A stretch of 64,000 bases of DNA from a virus. The translations under genes and the position numbers were made by a program. Shown here piece after piece: positions 7,815 through 17,736 of this stretch. Where the stretch lies: IMG/VR virus record IMGVR_UViG_3300025872_000040, positions 1-64,000 of that record; one strand, given 5' to 3'. Position 1 is the stretch's first letter. The number at the start of each line of letters is the position of its first letter. The notes below the pieces were generated by a model. It had not been told where the DNA came from and searched no databases. It saw only the letters and a program-made list of their open reading frames with translations.

Positions 7815-10768
7815 TGAAGAACATCGAGAAGTACGTATCGCAGTACGTAGCTAACCAGTTTCCTTCCTTCTACAAAGAAGAGGGAGAGACTTTTATAGCT
7901 TTCATCAAGGCGTACTACGAGTGGCTCGAGAGCTCCGCGGTCAGCACTCTCTACCTAGAAGTTCCTACCGGCGCGTACGCCATCGGAGAGACGGTAGTTC
8001 AGCCTGCCAACGTCAACAACACAGCCACCGTCACCGAGGTCGGACCGGCCTTCATCAAGGTGATAGGGTCAGGCACCAGCTTCACCCCCGGCCCGGTATA
8101 CAAGTTAGACTCGATCAACTCTTCTCCGTCCGGTAAGGTGACCTGCACGGCAGGCAGCAGCATCATAACCGGCGACGGGACTTCCTTCCTGCTCGAGCTT
8201 GACGCCGGAGACTTCATAGTGGCAGACGGATCTGCCAGCGAGATCGAGTACGTCGCCTCAAACGACGTCGCTAAGATACCGTTCAAGTCTGGGGTCAACT
8301 ACTTCCTTAGCTCGTACGTCATCTACAGAGTGTCTCAGAAGTCGACCGTGACTCGCACCGAGAGCTCTCCCAACGTTGTGAGGGCGGCTAGAGAGCTACC
8401 CAGCTACGCAGACATCGACACGACCCTAGACCTGTTCATTGATCACTTCGTTAAGAAGTACCTCTACGGCGTACCGAGAGACACGCTCGGCGACAAGAGA
8501 AATCTTATCAAGAACATCATAAACTTCTACAGGGCTAAGGGCACCGACGACGCGTTCAAGTTCTTGTTCAGGCTCCTGTACAACGAGTCAGTAGAGATAT
8601 ACGTTCCGGGCAAGGACGTCCTCAGGGCGTCCGAGTCAGAGTGGGTCATACCTCGCTACCTAGAGGTGTCCGACTCTCCGTACCTCAAGGACATGGTCGG
8701 CAAGCAGATCTACAACTCTTCCAAGACAGCCACGGCTCTAGTTGAGAACTTCATAAGAAAGATCATAAAGAACAAGCCGGTCAACGTCCTGTCGGTGAGT
8801 CAGGTCAACGGAAACTTTAACTACAGTGAGTACGTCCTGTGCGACGGAGTCACCAACGACCTTCTACTCTCACCTAAGATCATAGGCTCGCTGAGCTCAC
8901 TTACCGTGGACAACGGTGGTTACGACTTTAAGGTCGGCGACGTCGTCGACGTTCAAGGCTCCGGACTTGGCGCTAAGGCGAGAGTGACGTCGATCATGAA
9001 CTTAACCGGCAAGGTACGGTTCTCTATTAGGGACGGAGGTTCTGGCTACAGCGTCGGTGACTCGGTCGTTACCGTCAGCCCGGTCTATAACTTGCTCTGT
9101 AACAACAGCGTCTCCTCCGTGGTCGTCGGCGAGAGAGTCTACCAGACGACTGGATCAAACACCTTCGTCGGAGAGGTGTTGAGCGTCGCCACTGGAGCAA
9201 ACACAGTAACGGTCAAGCGAGTGAGCGGCACACCGAACAACGCCCTCACACTTACTACCGTGACGTCCGCCTTGAGTCTCGACCTGACTAGCTTCTACGG
9301 AGGTGGAACCGGCGCTTCTTTCGCGGTCGGCGGGATAAAAGACCCAGAGATAATTCAGTACAGCACCGAGACCCTGGCTGCCTTCGTATCGGAGAACATA
9401 GACGACGGGGACTTTGAGGTTACCGTCGACGTGGTCAACGCCGGCACCTTTGAGGTCGGAGAGACGATAACCGGTGACATTCTAGCTAAAGACTTGATCA
9501 TAAACTACGCGATAGTGTCGAGCGCGTTTCAAGTCGGAGAGCAAGTCACCACCGGGATTGCCTCCGGAATAGTCGACAAAGTCGACGGCGACACGATGAC
9601 CATCAAGGGTTTCAACTCTACCGCTATATTCTTCGAGGGAGACACCCTCACCGGAGTCGACAGCGGTGCGACCGCCACGATAACAAAGACACTTAAGACT
9701 CAGAGGGTGTCCGCAGAAGCAACCATAGTGTCGATCGACGGAAACAAGCTTACTACTGACATACCTTTCTGCTACACCGTCCTTGAGGGGTACTACATCC
9801 CAGAGGTAACCATAGACAGCGCCGGTCAGGACTACGCTGTCGGAGACGTCGTAGAGTTCATAGGTGGTTCATACGTCGACACTCCTGCGACCGCCTACGT
9901 CGAGTCAGTCGACGGCTCCGGAGCCATCACTGGAATAAGGCTGGTGTCTCAGGGAAGATACAGCTCGGCCACGCTGCCAGACGTCGGTGTCCAGAGCAAC
10001 ATCGGTACCGGCGTAAGTCTGTCGGTTACCTTTGAGAGAGTCGCCGGAGACTACCTCACCGAGATGTACCTGACTGGTGGAACCTCCGGAGCGGTCGGAT
10101 ACGTCACGTCAGTCAAGAGGCTGTACGACTGGACCGACTTCGTGCACAAGAACGTAGAAGACCTCTATAACCTCGACGCCAAGATAGAAGACACTCTCAA
10201 CATACGCTCTAGGACGGTTGGGACTATCGACTATCTTAAGAACGTCAACCCAGGAACCGGCTACAACGTCAACCCTCACGTGGAGGTCCTCGAGACTAAC
10301 GTGTCGGACCTCTACATATACGACGCGGCGAGAGACAACTACAAGGGTAGAAACGCTAAGATCGACGGCATAGCTGGAGGTCTGACGGGAATCATCGGAA
10401 CCGTCGAGGTCATCGACTCAGGATTCGGCTACGGGCCTCAAGAGAGAGTGCTTCTTACCAGCGACTCTAACCCGTCAGCGGCATCTGCGACTTCGGTCAT
10501 CTTCCAGAAAGGAAGAAGCCCCGGTTACTGGAAGGACGACACGAGCTTCCTTAGCTCTAATAAATACATAATTGATAGTTACTACTACCAAGAGTACTCC
10601 TACGACCTAAGGTCAAAGGTTATGATCGATCGCTACAAGGAGGTCCTCCTGAAGCTAGCGCACCCGGCTGGATCAATTCCGTTCGGTAGCTTCCTGTTCA
10701 AGGACTCCTCGCTGAATGCTGAGAGCACCGTGGCGTCGTCTTACTTAACTCAAGCGGAAGACGCGTAA
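7814..10768 (+). CDS. 7: Baseplate wedge protein, gp7-like
   Basis: The 984-residue protein begins with KYVSQYVANQFPSFYKEEG and AFIKAYYEWLES, a signature I associate with the large wedge protein next to gp6 in environmental T4-type phages. T4 gp7 is 1032 residues, so size and position between gp6 and gp8 agree. After about residue 290 the sequence is a string of small beta modules with recurrent patterns such as FEVGETITGD and FFEGDTLTGVDSGATATI. The last 60 residues (YYYQEYSYDLRSKVMIDRYK) look like a conserved closing domain. The gp7 name is inferred mainly from order and length. It overlaps the gp6 stop by one base. Confidence 0.62.
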   Translation: MKNIEKYVSQYVANQFPSFYKEEGETFIAFIKAYYEWLESSAVSTLYLEVPTGAYAIGETVVQPANVNNTATVTEVGPAFIKVIGSGTSFTPGPVYKLDSINSSPSGKVTCTAGSSIITGDGTSFLLELDAGDFIVADGSASEIEYVASNDVAKIPFKSGVNYFLSSYVIYRVSQKSTVTRTESSPNVVRAARELPSYADIDTTLDLFIDHFVKKYLYGVPRDTLGDKRNLIKNIINFYRAKGTDDAFKFLFRLLYNESVEIYVPGKDVLRASESEWVIPRYLEVSDSPYLKDMVGKQIYNSSKTATALVENFIRKIIKNKPVNVLSVSQVNGNFNYSEYVLCDGVTNDLLLSPKIIGSLSSLTVDNGGYDFKVGDVVDVQGSGLGAKARVTSIMNLTGKVRFSIRDGGSGYSVGDSVVTVSPVYNLLCNNSVSSVVVGERVYQTTGSNTFVGEVLSVATGANTVTVKRVSGTPNNALTLTTVTSALSLDLTSFYGGGTGASFAVGGIKDPEIIQYSTETLAAFVSENIDDGDFEVTVDVVNAGTFEVGETITGDILAKDLIINYAIVSSAFQVGEQVTTGIASGIVDKVDGDTMTIKGFNSTAIFFEGDTLTGVDSGATATITKTLKTQRVSAEATIVSIDGNKLTTDIPFCYTVLEGYYIPEVTIDSAGQDYAVGDVVEFIGGSYVDTPATAYVESVDGSGAITGIRLVSQGRYSSATLPDVGVQSNIGTGVSLSVTFERVAGDYLTEMYLTGGTSGAVGYVTSVKRLYDWTDFVHKNVEDLYNLDAKIEDTLNIRSRTVGTIDYLKNVNPGTGYNVNPHVEVLETNVSDLYIYDAARDNYKGRNAKIDGIAGGLTGIIGTVEVIDSGFGYGPQERVLLTSDSNPSAASATSVIFQKGRSPGYWKDDTSFLSSNKYIIDSYYYQEYSYDLRSKVMIDRYKEVLLKLAHPAGSIPFGSFLFKDSSLNAESTVASSYLTQAEDA

Positions 10769-10777
10769 GGAATAGAA

Positions 10778-13700
10778 ATGTCAAAGCTGACTATATCACA
10801 TGACGTTACACAGGTCGTTAACTTCATAGGAGATATATCCTCGAACGCAGAGTCACACTACGTGTTCGTGGCCAAGCACAGTCCTTGGGCAGACGACAAC
10901 AACCCTCCCGCGGCAGACACCAGCGTCGACGCGACCGAGCACAAGCTCTATACGGATCTTCTCTTTGGAAAGAGGATAGAGGCTGACAACGTGGTAGCCG
11001 CAGTGAGGCGCTACGACTGGACGGCCAACACCGTGTACGGAATGTATGACGACATCGACGGTGACCTGTACGCTAAGGAGTTCTACGTCTTGACCGACGA
11101 GAACAACGTATACAAGTGCATCTATAACGCCGACGGTCGCCCATCCACCGAGAAGCCGGTGACTACCTCCGAGGCCATCTTCGAGACCGCGGACGGGTAC
11201 AAGTGGAAGTACATGTATACCGTCAGCTCGCAGGACATCGACGACTTCGTGACTGACGAGTTTATTCCTGTGAGGACTAACGCTAACGTCGCCAGCGTGG
11301 CTGTCCCCGGCACCATCGACTTCATAAGAGTGACCGACAACGGCTACGACTACAGGACCTACCACTCTGGTACTATAACCTACGTTTCAAACGCCCAACT
11401 TGTAGCCATAGAACAGAGCGCTTCCGCGGAAGACAACTTCTACAACGGGTCGGCGATGTATCTAGTGGCCGGTCTCGGAGCGGGTCAAGTTAGAAAGATC
11501 AAGGACTACGACGGCACTCAGAGGCTAGTCCTTCTCGAGACGCCGTTTGACACTTACGGAATCGTCACGATAACGGACATCACGGGAAATATTGCAGTAG
11601 ACCAGTTCATAAGACAGGACTACAGCGCCATGACTGTATCCGACCTTACCGGCTACTTCGCCAGGGAAGGTGTCTCTGGCGCCATCGGCAAGATAAAGCA
11701 GACCGACACCGGTGCTCTAGGAGACATAGGGTTCGCTAACAACTCGAGCATAATAGCTCAGGTTATCGGCGCTACTCAGTTCTCCAGCAACCAGTACCCA
11801 GTTCTGAACGCCGACGATGGTGGAAGCCAGGTGCTCGGAGTCGTCTCGACGTCGAAGCAGTTCAGCGCCAACGTTACCTCCGGAAGCAACACCGTAGTCT
11901 GCAACGTCGCTTCAAACTTTACTGCAACCGTGAACGCGACCGCGGTTCTAGTTGGTACCATGGTGACCGGCTCTGGGTTTCCGGACGGAGCCACCATAGT
12001 AACTGCTAACTCTACGCACATCGTTTTAAGTGACCAGTCGACTACAACGGCTACGGGCGTAACTCTTACGCTGTCAAACAAGAAGATCTTGTTCGGGGTC
12101 GGCGCCAGCAACCTACCGGGTCTGGTCGGTAACACTGCCTTCACTACCGAGCTGGTCGAAAAGGGATACGTCAGGATCGGCACTGACATCGACAAGAACG
12201 TCAGAAAGATCGAGACGATAGCCTCTCCTAACCTTCTCAAGGTCACCTATGGATTTACTAACGACCCAGCTACCGGTTACGTGTACGAGATAAACAACGC
12301 GTACACCATCTCCTCACTGAACACGGTTCAGGCCAACGGGATAGTGACGTCGGTCAACCTTGACGCCATGACCGTCGAGTTGCAGAACGTCGTCGGAACC
12401 TTCTCTACTGGAGAAAAGATTCTAATAGTAGACGACGACCTCGTGTCGACTGGATTCGGCGCGACCGTTTCCTATATAAGTAACTTGCAAAATAATACGA
12501 TCACAATGATCGTGACGAAGGTCGACAATCAGAACGCCTTCTATAACTACGACCTCAAGGTCAAGGGGCTAAACTCTGGAGCAGTAGCCGACATAGCTTC
12601 TTCTAGAGTTCTTCCGAGCATCACCTATCAGGAGACCGGCGGAAAGATCCTGCAGGGCTTGAGCTTCAACACCTACGCTGAGTCTGGATCGACTACCGTG
12701 CTAGGTAGCGCTGCCATCATTGGAAAGACGTTCATACCGGACACCACGACTCAGTACTACATATCTCCATACGTTCAGATAACTGGAGACGGGTCAGACG
12801 CAGTAGCGTACTGCACTATCGACCCAGTAGCAAATACCATCTCTAAGATAGACGTGCTGAGTCCCGGCCAGAACTATACTCATGCTAACGTTACCATAAC
12901 AGCCAACACTCTCTATGGAACTACCGCTACGGCTAGAGCGATCATAAGCCCACTCGACGGTCACGGCTCGTACCCACAGATCGAGCTGGGTGGAAAGTAC
13001 GTGTGCGTGTCTACTGACTTTAAGAACATTGGAAACGAGCTATACAAGTTTCCAGGATACGGTGAGTTCAGAAAGATCGGCATCTTAAAAGATCCTAGGT
13101 ACAAAGAGCTCTATCTAAACTATACCACTAAGTACTCAGCTAACCTGCAGCTGACTAACGTATCGGGAACTTTCTCAGCCGGAGACGTCCTAACTCAGCC
13201 GACATCGACTGACGCTGTGGGGACTATAAAGACGGTCAGCGGAAGCAACGTGGTCGTAGTTGGAGTCCAAGGGGAGTTCGACGCGGCGGCTACTCCTGAC
13301 ACCGTCAGGTCTCTCCCGTCTGGAGCTACTGCAAACGTCTCGTCGGTAACTATGAACTATCCGGCAAACTCGACGTTCATAACTCAGGCTAGCACCGGCG
13401 CCACGGCCAACGTAGTGACGGCCTATCCGGTCTCTGACTACGTCAAGGTGACAAACGTAAGAGGTAAGTTCTTAACTACGGACGCCGGCGTTGACTCCAC
13501 GACCGATACTGCATCTAAGAACGCAGCGATAGACGTCGACACCATAAAGATAAATAACAACAGTCTAAACGTCAGCGGAAGCTACTACTCCAGGTTCAAT
13601 CAGCTGGCTAGGGTGTCGCTAAGCTCTCTGACTGGCACCTTTGAGAACCTTGCTGAGGTAACTCAGACGGTGACCGGCGCCACTGGAATAGTATATGACA

Positions 13701-14158
13701 CGACCAAAGAGATCGACTTTGAGATTGATAACGTGGTCGGTTCGTTCGTCGTAGGCGCCCTCGTTACGGATGGAACTACCGGTGCTAACGCTAACGTTCT
13801 ATACGCCAACAGCACCTACATGAAGCTTACTGCGGTAAGCGGGTCGTTTGAAGTTGGATCTGTGATAACTACGCCGACGGGTGCAAGTGCGACCATAACA
13901 GAAGTCTACCCCGTGCTAGTTCTCTCCGACGTATCAGAGAACATGATACAAGGAAACACCTCGGTCTATCTAAAGCAGACGAAGTTTGCTAACGGCGCTA
14001 CGAGCACCGGCATCATTGGGTACAACGAGACAGCTAACACAGTAACTCTTCCAGACCTAATTAGAGACACTGGAGAGATACTATACATAGAGAATATACA
14101 GCCAGTAACCAGGTCAAAGACGAGCAAAGAGTCTTTCAGGCTGATCATAAAGATGTAG
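10778..14158 (+). CDS. 8: Baseplate wedge subunit gp8, greatly enlarged
   Basis: Both ends match T4 gp8. Near the N-terminus are FVAKHSPWADDNNPP, GYKWKYMYTVSSQDID and DEFIPVR. At the C-terminus is DLIRDTGEILYIENIQPV. T4 gp8 has 334 residues and this protein has 1126, so about 790 extra residues sit between the two conserved ends. The insert is a chain of beta modules, several with the pattern V-x-G-x-F-x-x-G-x-x-(V/I)-T-x-x-(S/T)-G-A-x-A, for example GSFEVGSVITTPTGASATI. gp8 bridges gp7 and gp10 in the wedge. The insert probably projects from the baseplate. A Shine-Dalgarno-like AAGGAA precedes the ATG. Confidence 0.82.
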   Translation: MSKLTISHDVTQVVNFIGDISSNAESHYVFVAKHSPWADDNNPPAADTSVDATEHKLYTDLLFGKRIEADNVVAAVRRYDWTANTVYGMYDDIDGDLYAKEFYVLTDENNVYKCIYNADGRPSTEKPVTTSEAIFETADGYKWKYMYTVSSQDIDDFVTDEFIPVRTNANVASVAVPGTIDFIRVTDNGYDYRTYHSGTITYVSNAQLVAIEQSASAEDNFYNGSAMYLVAGLGAGQVRKIKDYDGTQRLVLLETPFDTYGIVTITDITGNIAVDQFIRQDYSAMTVSDLTGYFAREGVSGAIGKIKQTDTGALGDIGFANNSSIIAQVIGATQFSSNQYPVLNADDGGSQVLGVVSTSKQFSANVTSGSNTVVCNVASNFTATVNATAVLVGTMVTGSGFPDGATIVTANSTHIVLSDQSTTTATGVTLTLSNKKILFGVGASNLPGLVGNTAFTTELVEKGYVRIGTDIDKNVRKIETIASPNLLKVTYGFTNDPATGYVYEINNAYTISSLNTVQANGIVTSVNLDAMTVELQNVVGTFSTGEKILIVDDDLVSTGFGATVSYISNLQNNTITMIVTKVDNQNAFYNYDLKVKGLNSGAVADIASSRVLPSITYQETGGKILQGLSFNTYAESGSTTVLGSAAIIGKTFIPDTTTQYYISPYVQITGDGSDAVAYCTIDPVANTISKIDVLSPGQNYTHANVTITANTLYGTTATARAIISPLDGHGSYPQIELGGKYVCVSTDFKNIGNELYKFPGYGEFRKIGILKDPRYKELYLNYTTKYSANLQLTNVSGTFSAGDVLTQPTSTDAVGTIKTVSGSNVVVVGVQGEFDAAATPDTVRSLPSGATANVSSVTMNYPANSTFITQASTGATANVVTAYPVSDYVKVTNVRGKFLTTDAGVDSTTDTASKNAAIDVDTIKINNNSLNVSGSYYSRFNQLARVSLSSLTGTFENLAEVTQTVTGATGIVYDTTKEIDFEIDNVVGSFVVGALVTDGTTGANANVLYANSTYMKLTAVSGSFEVGSVITTPTGASATITEVYPVLVLSDVSENMIQGNTSVYLKQTKFANGATSTGIIGYNETANTVTLPDLIRDTGEILYIENIQPVTRSKTSKESFRLIIKM

Positions 14159-14171
14159 AGGTAAGAAGAAA

Positions 14172-17100
14172 ATGGCATTAGAAACTAACCTAAACGCCTC
14201 TCCATACTACGACGACTTCGACGAGACAAAGAACTTCTATAGGGTTCTTCATCGTCCCGCGGTCGCCGTGCAGGCTCGCGAGCTCACGCAGGCTCAGTCG
14301 ATACTACAAGATCAGGTCAGCAAGTTTGGTCGACACATCTTCAAAGAAGGTTCTGTCGTAGAAGGTTGCTCGTTCTCTTTCAACAACAGATACTACTACG
14401 TCAAGCTAGTCGACAACCAGACAGACGGAACCAACCTAGACGTTCTGTCTCTCATGGACAAAGGTTACTCTCTTATCAACGGCGTCGACCTAAAAGCCTC
14501 GATAGTAAACGCCGTCGACGGTCTCGAGAGTCTTGCTCCAGACCTAAAGACGCTCTACATAGTATACTCAAATGCGAAGACGTATGCCAACGGCTACATG
14601 GTGTCCGTGTTTACTCCCGGTGAAGCCCTAAGCGTAGTTGACTCGTCAAACACCGTCATAGCGAACGTACAGATAGACTCTGCAACTACCTCGGTAGGAA
14701 CTGGTTACTCGTTCACTACCAGCGAAGGAGTCATCTTTAAGAAAGGATTCTTCGTCAGGGTAGACCCAGAGACGATAATAGTCAAGAAGTACGACAATCA
14801 GCCAGATAACTTGTCTGTTGGGTTTGAGGTCGCTGAAGAGATCGTTACGCCTGAAGTTGATCCAAGTCTGTTAGACAACGCTGCCGGAGCTAAGAACTTC
14901 GCTGCTCCAGGCGCGCACAGACTCAAGCTCAGTACTGGTCTGCTAGTCAAGACTACAGACTCGACCATCAGCGAGAACGAGTTCTTCTCTCTCGTAGACT
15001 TTAAGGGTGGAGTTCCAGTATCTATCAAGAACGACCCTCAGTATTCAACTCTTGGTAAAGAACTAGCCAGAAGGACTTTCGAGGAGTCTGGTCACTACAC
15101 GGTCAAGCCATTTCTTCTGTCTACTACAGAAGCTAACACTACTCACTTTACCGTTAACATCTCTCCGGGTGTGGCGTACGTCGACGGCTATAGGACTGAG
15201 ATTGCAAACAAGACTTTCATTCCGGCAAGAAGAGGTCTTGACACCGTCATAACACCGAACCAGCCGATGTCAACTAACTTCGGCTACTACTTCAGGATCA
15301 ATGAGTACTGCGGTGAGTTCGACGTCAACAGCATCACCAGGATAGAGATACACAATGACACGTACACCGCTCTAAGCACTAAGGCTTTCTTAGGAGTCGC
15401 TTATAACTCGGCTCAGATCATAGGAAGGGCTCATGTCAGAGGTCTTTCATACTCTGAGGGAACACCAGGGACTGCCGAGGCCGTATACAATCTTTACGTA
15501 TTCAACCTGATCATGAATAGAGGAAAGAACTTCTCTGACGCTAGAAGCGTAGTTTACTACAACGGTTCTGACGTAGTCGGAGTAGCCGACTTAATCCTCG
15601 AGAACGGCTACCCAGTCATTAAAGAGTCGGCGCTTAATTCTCTACTGTTTCCTCTTGGTCAGACGGCGATATCGCTGAATGGCTTCGACTCCATGAGCTA
15701 CGTCTATAGGAACAGGATCAACGCCTCTATCCAGACCAATGGTACTGCTACCATCTCTACCCCGTCGGTAATTGGAACTGCGACCGAGTCGTTCAGTGCA
15801 ACCGGAAGTCTAAGTAACAGTCTTGAGCAAGACTACATCGTCATCGCTGCTGAAGACGGAGAGACTGCTACTCTCTCAGGAAGTGCTACTTACACTAACG
15901 CCGCGAACACTGTAGTAGGAACCGGCGGATCGCTCTTCTCCACACAGTATCAGGTAGGAGACTATATAAGCGTCGACAACCAGATAGCGCAGATCACTAG
16001 GATCGCTAATAATACTTACATGGAAACCGACTTCAGTTTCACTGGAAGCGGCACCGTGACTCATAAGAAAGTGTTTCCAGAAGGTACGATCATACCTATC
16101 AACACTCGAGACAATAGGACTATAACAGTAGCTCCTGCCGGTGACACCGCGACTATAGACATCGACGAGACTCTTTCTACGTCGATGTCTGTAAAAATAT
16201 ACCAGAGCATCATTAGGGGCGGCACGTACCCAATAGCTAAGGTCATAAACAAGAGAAAGTACGTCAGGATCAACTGCGCTACTCATCCAAACGGTGCTAA
16301 CGGCCCGTGGGACCTTGGGTTCGTCGACGTCTATAAGATCAACGCCATATACATTGGTGATACCGCCGACACTACTCCTTATGATCCAACAGGAGCTGAC
16401 AAGAAGACAAAGTTCATCTATTCAGATGGACAGAGGGCCACGTGCTACATTCACGGCGTCCTTGAGAAAGACACAAGTAACCCTCCAGCTCTTACAGCTA
16501 CCAGCACAATACTGGTAGATCTTGATTACTTCACGTATGACCAGACTCAAGGTGTAGGTTTCTTTAACTTCCTGTCATATCCTATCGATGACACGAACAC
16601 AGCTAACACTAATGCTATAACAACGGCAACTATGCCGACATACGCCGGAGACTCGCTGAGAAACTACATTGACTTCAGGCCGTTCCTTGTCAACACCGCG
16701 GTAGTGACATCGGTCGTTAACGACTCAACCGTAAATCCTGCTACAACTAACACGTTTAGCGTCACGTCGGCTGGATCTTATCTTCCGTCGCCTGACAGCG
16801 TCTACCAATCTCAGACAGAACACTACCTGCCAAGGATCGACAGGATAGTGATGAACGCTAAAGGACAGTTGAACGTAGTAGAAGGAGTCAGTGACGACCA
16901 GCCGTATCCTCCTAAGGAGAGGCCCGGTGAGATGTCTCTCGGCCTCATCTACATTCCTCCATACCCTTCTCTCATCTACACGCAGCTGAGGAACGTTCCG
17001 AGGGCTAACAGAGGGTCTGAGTTCGTCACCATACAGCCGACGAAGAACCAGCGCTATACCATGAAGGACATCAGGACCATCGACTCTAGAGTCGAGGCCC

Positions 17101-17702
17101 TTGAGTACTACACCTCTCTCAGCCTTTTAGAGAAGAAGACAAAAGACATGCTGGTCAGAGACGACCAGGGTAACGACAGGTTCAAGAATGGATTCCTAGT
17201 CGACCCGTTCGACGATCACTTCATCGGTAACACCAAGAGCGTAGAATATAACTGCACCATCGACATGGAGATGGGTGAGATGAGACCTAAGATCAGGCAG
17301 TTCACCTCTGGCTTCAACCCTCAAGACTACACCAGCACTAACAAGATGGGTTCACTCGTCACTCTGGACTGGAGTGAAGTTAACTTTATGACCCAGCAGT
17401 ACGCCTCTAAGAAGAGAAACTGCATCGAGGGTAACGTCTACACGTACAGCGGCGTGATTACGCTGACACCATTTGTCGACACCTCGACTGACACTACAAC
17501 GAACCCGGTAGTAGCTACGGCTCAAGTTCAAAAGTATACGGCGGTGACCGACGGGGGAGCTGGAGCCATCACTACGGTGTTCAACAACTGGACTGGTGCA
17601 ACGGCCACTAAGTCTCCGACCTGGAAGCAAGATGAGAGAGCAAAGAAGAGAGCTGACAGGGACGACAGACTTCACATGAGAAATCATGGATTCAGAAGAT
17701 AA
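14172..17702 (+). CDS. Large baseplate/virion structural protein of DUF4815 type
   Basis: The 1176-residue protein starts with NLNASPYYDDFDETKNFYRVL and AVQARELTQAQSILQDQV. This is the DUF4815 N-terminus found in structural proteins of T4-type cyanophages and relatives. The middle is beta-rich, and the last 40 residues are basic (DERAKKRADRDDRLHMRNHG). Its place directly after gp8 corresponds to T4 gp9/gp10, so it probably forms part of the outer wedge or the fibre attachment site. I cannot show orthology to gp10. It is followed by two genes that I believe carry segments often found in the same large protein in related phages. AGGTAAGAAG before the ATG is a reasonable ribosome binding site. 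Confidence 0.72.
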   Translation: MALETNLNASPYYDDFDETKNFYRVLHRPAVAVQARELTQAQSILQDQVSKFGRHIFKEGSVVEGCSFSFNNRYYYVKLVDNQTDGTNLDVLSLMDKGYSLINGVDLKASIVNAVDGLESLAPDLKTLYIVYSNAKTYANGYMVSVFTPGEALSVVDSSNTVIANVQIDSATTSVGTGYSFTTSEGVIFKKGFFVRVDPETIIVKKYDNQPDNLSVGFEVAEEIVTPEVDPSLLDNAAGAKNFAAPGAHRLKLSTGLLVKTTDSTISENEFFSLVDFKGGVPVSIKNDPQYSTLGKELARRTFEESGHYTVKPFLLSTTEANTTHFTVNISPGVAYVDGYRTEIANKTFIPARRGLDTVITPNQPMSTNFGYYFRINEYCGEFDVNSITRIEIHNDTYTALSTKAFLGVAYNSAQIIGRAHVRGLSYSEGTPGTAEAVYNLYVFNLIMNRGKNFSDARSVVYYNGSDVVGVADLILENGYPVIKESALNSLLFPLGQTAISLNGFDSMSYVYRNRINASIQTNGTATISTPSVIGTATESFSATGSLSNSLEQDYIVIAAEDGETATLSGSATYTNAANTVVGTGGSLFSTQYQVGDYISVDNQIAQITRIANNTYMETDFSFTGSGTVTHKKVFPEGTIIPINTRDNRTITVAPAGDTATIDIDETLSTSMSVKIYQSIIRGGTYPIAKVINKRKYVRINCATHPNGANGPWDLGFVDVYKINAIYIGDTADTTPYDPTGADKKTKFIYSDGQRATCYIHGVLEKDTSNPPALTATSTILVDLDYFTYDQTQGVGFFNFLSYPIDDTNTANTNAITTATMPTYAGDSLRNYIDFRPFLVNTAVVTSVVNDSTVNPATTNTFSVTSAGSYLPSPDSVYQSQTEHYLPRIDRIVMNAKGQLNVVEGVSDDQPYPPKERPGEMSLGLIYIPPYPSLIYTQLRNVPRANRGSEFVTIQPTKNQRYTMKDIRTIDSRVEALEYYTSLSLLEKKTKDMLVRDDQGNDRFKNGFLVDPFDDHFIGNTKSVEYNCTIDMEMGEMRPKIRQFTSGFNPQDYTSTNKMGSLVTLDWSEVNFMTQQYASKKRNCIEGNVYTYSGVITLTPFVDTSTDTTTNPVVATAQVQKYTAVTDGGAGAITTVFNNWTGATATKSPTWKQDERAKKRADRDDRLHMRNHGFRR

Positions 17703-17736
17703 TAAATTAAGTTAAGGGCCTCATCAGGGATTAGAA

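Noticed and set aside
10559-10566. AATAAATA near the 3' end of the gp7-like gene
   Set aside because: It lies more than 200 bases before gp8, unlike the 30-60 base spacing at clear late promoters.
13547-13556. GATAAATA inside gp8
   Set aside because: Over 600 bases from the next gene, consistent with chance in an A-rich Asp-Lys-Ile-Asn coding stretch.
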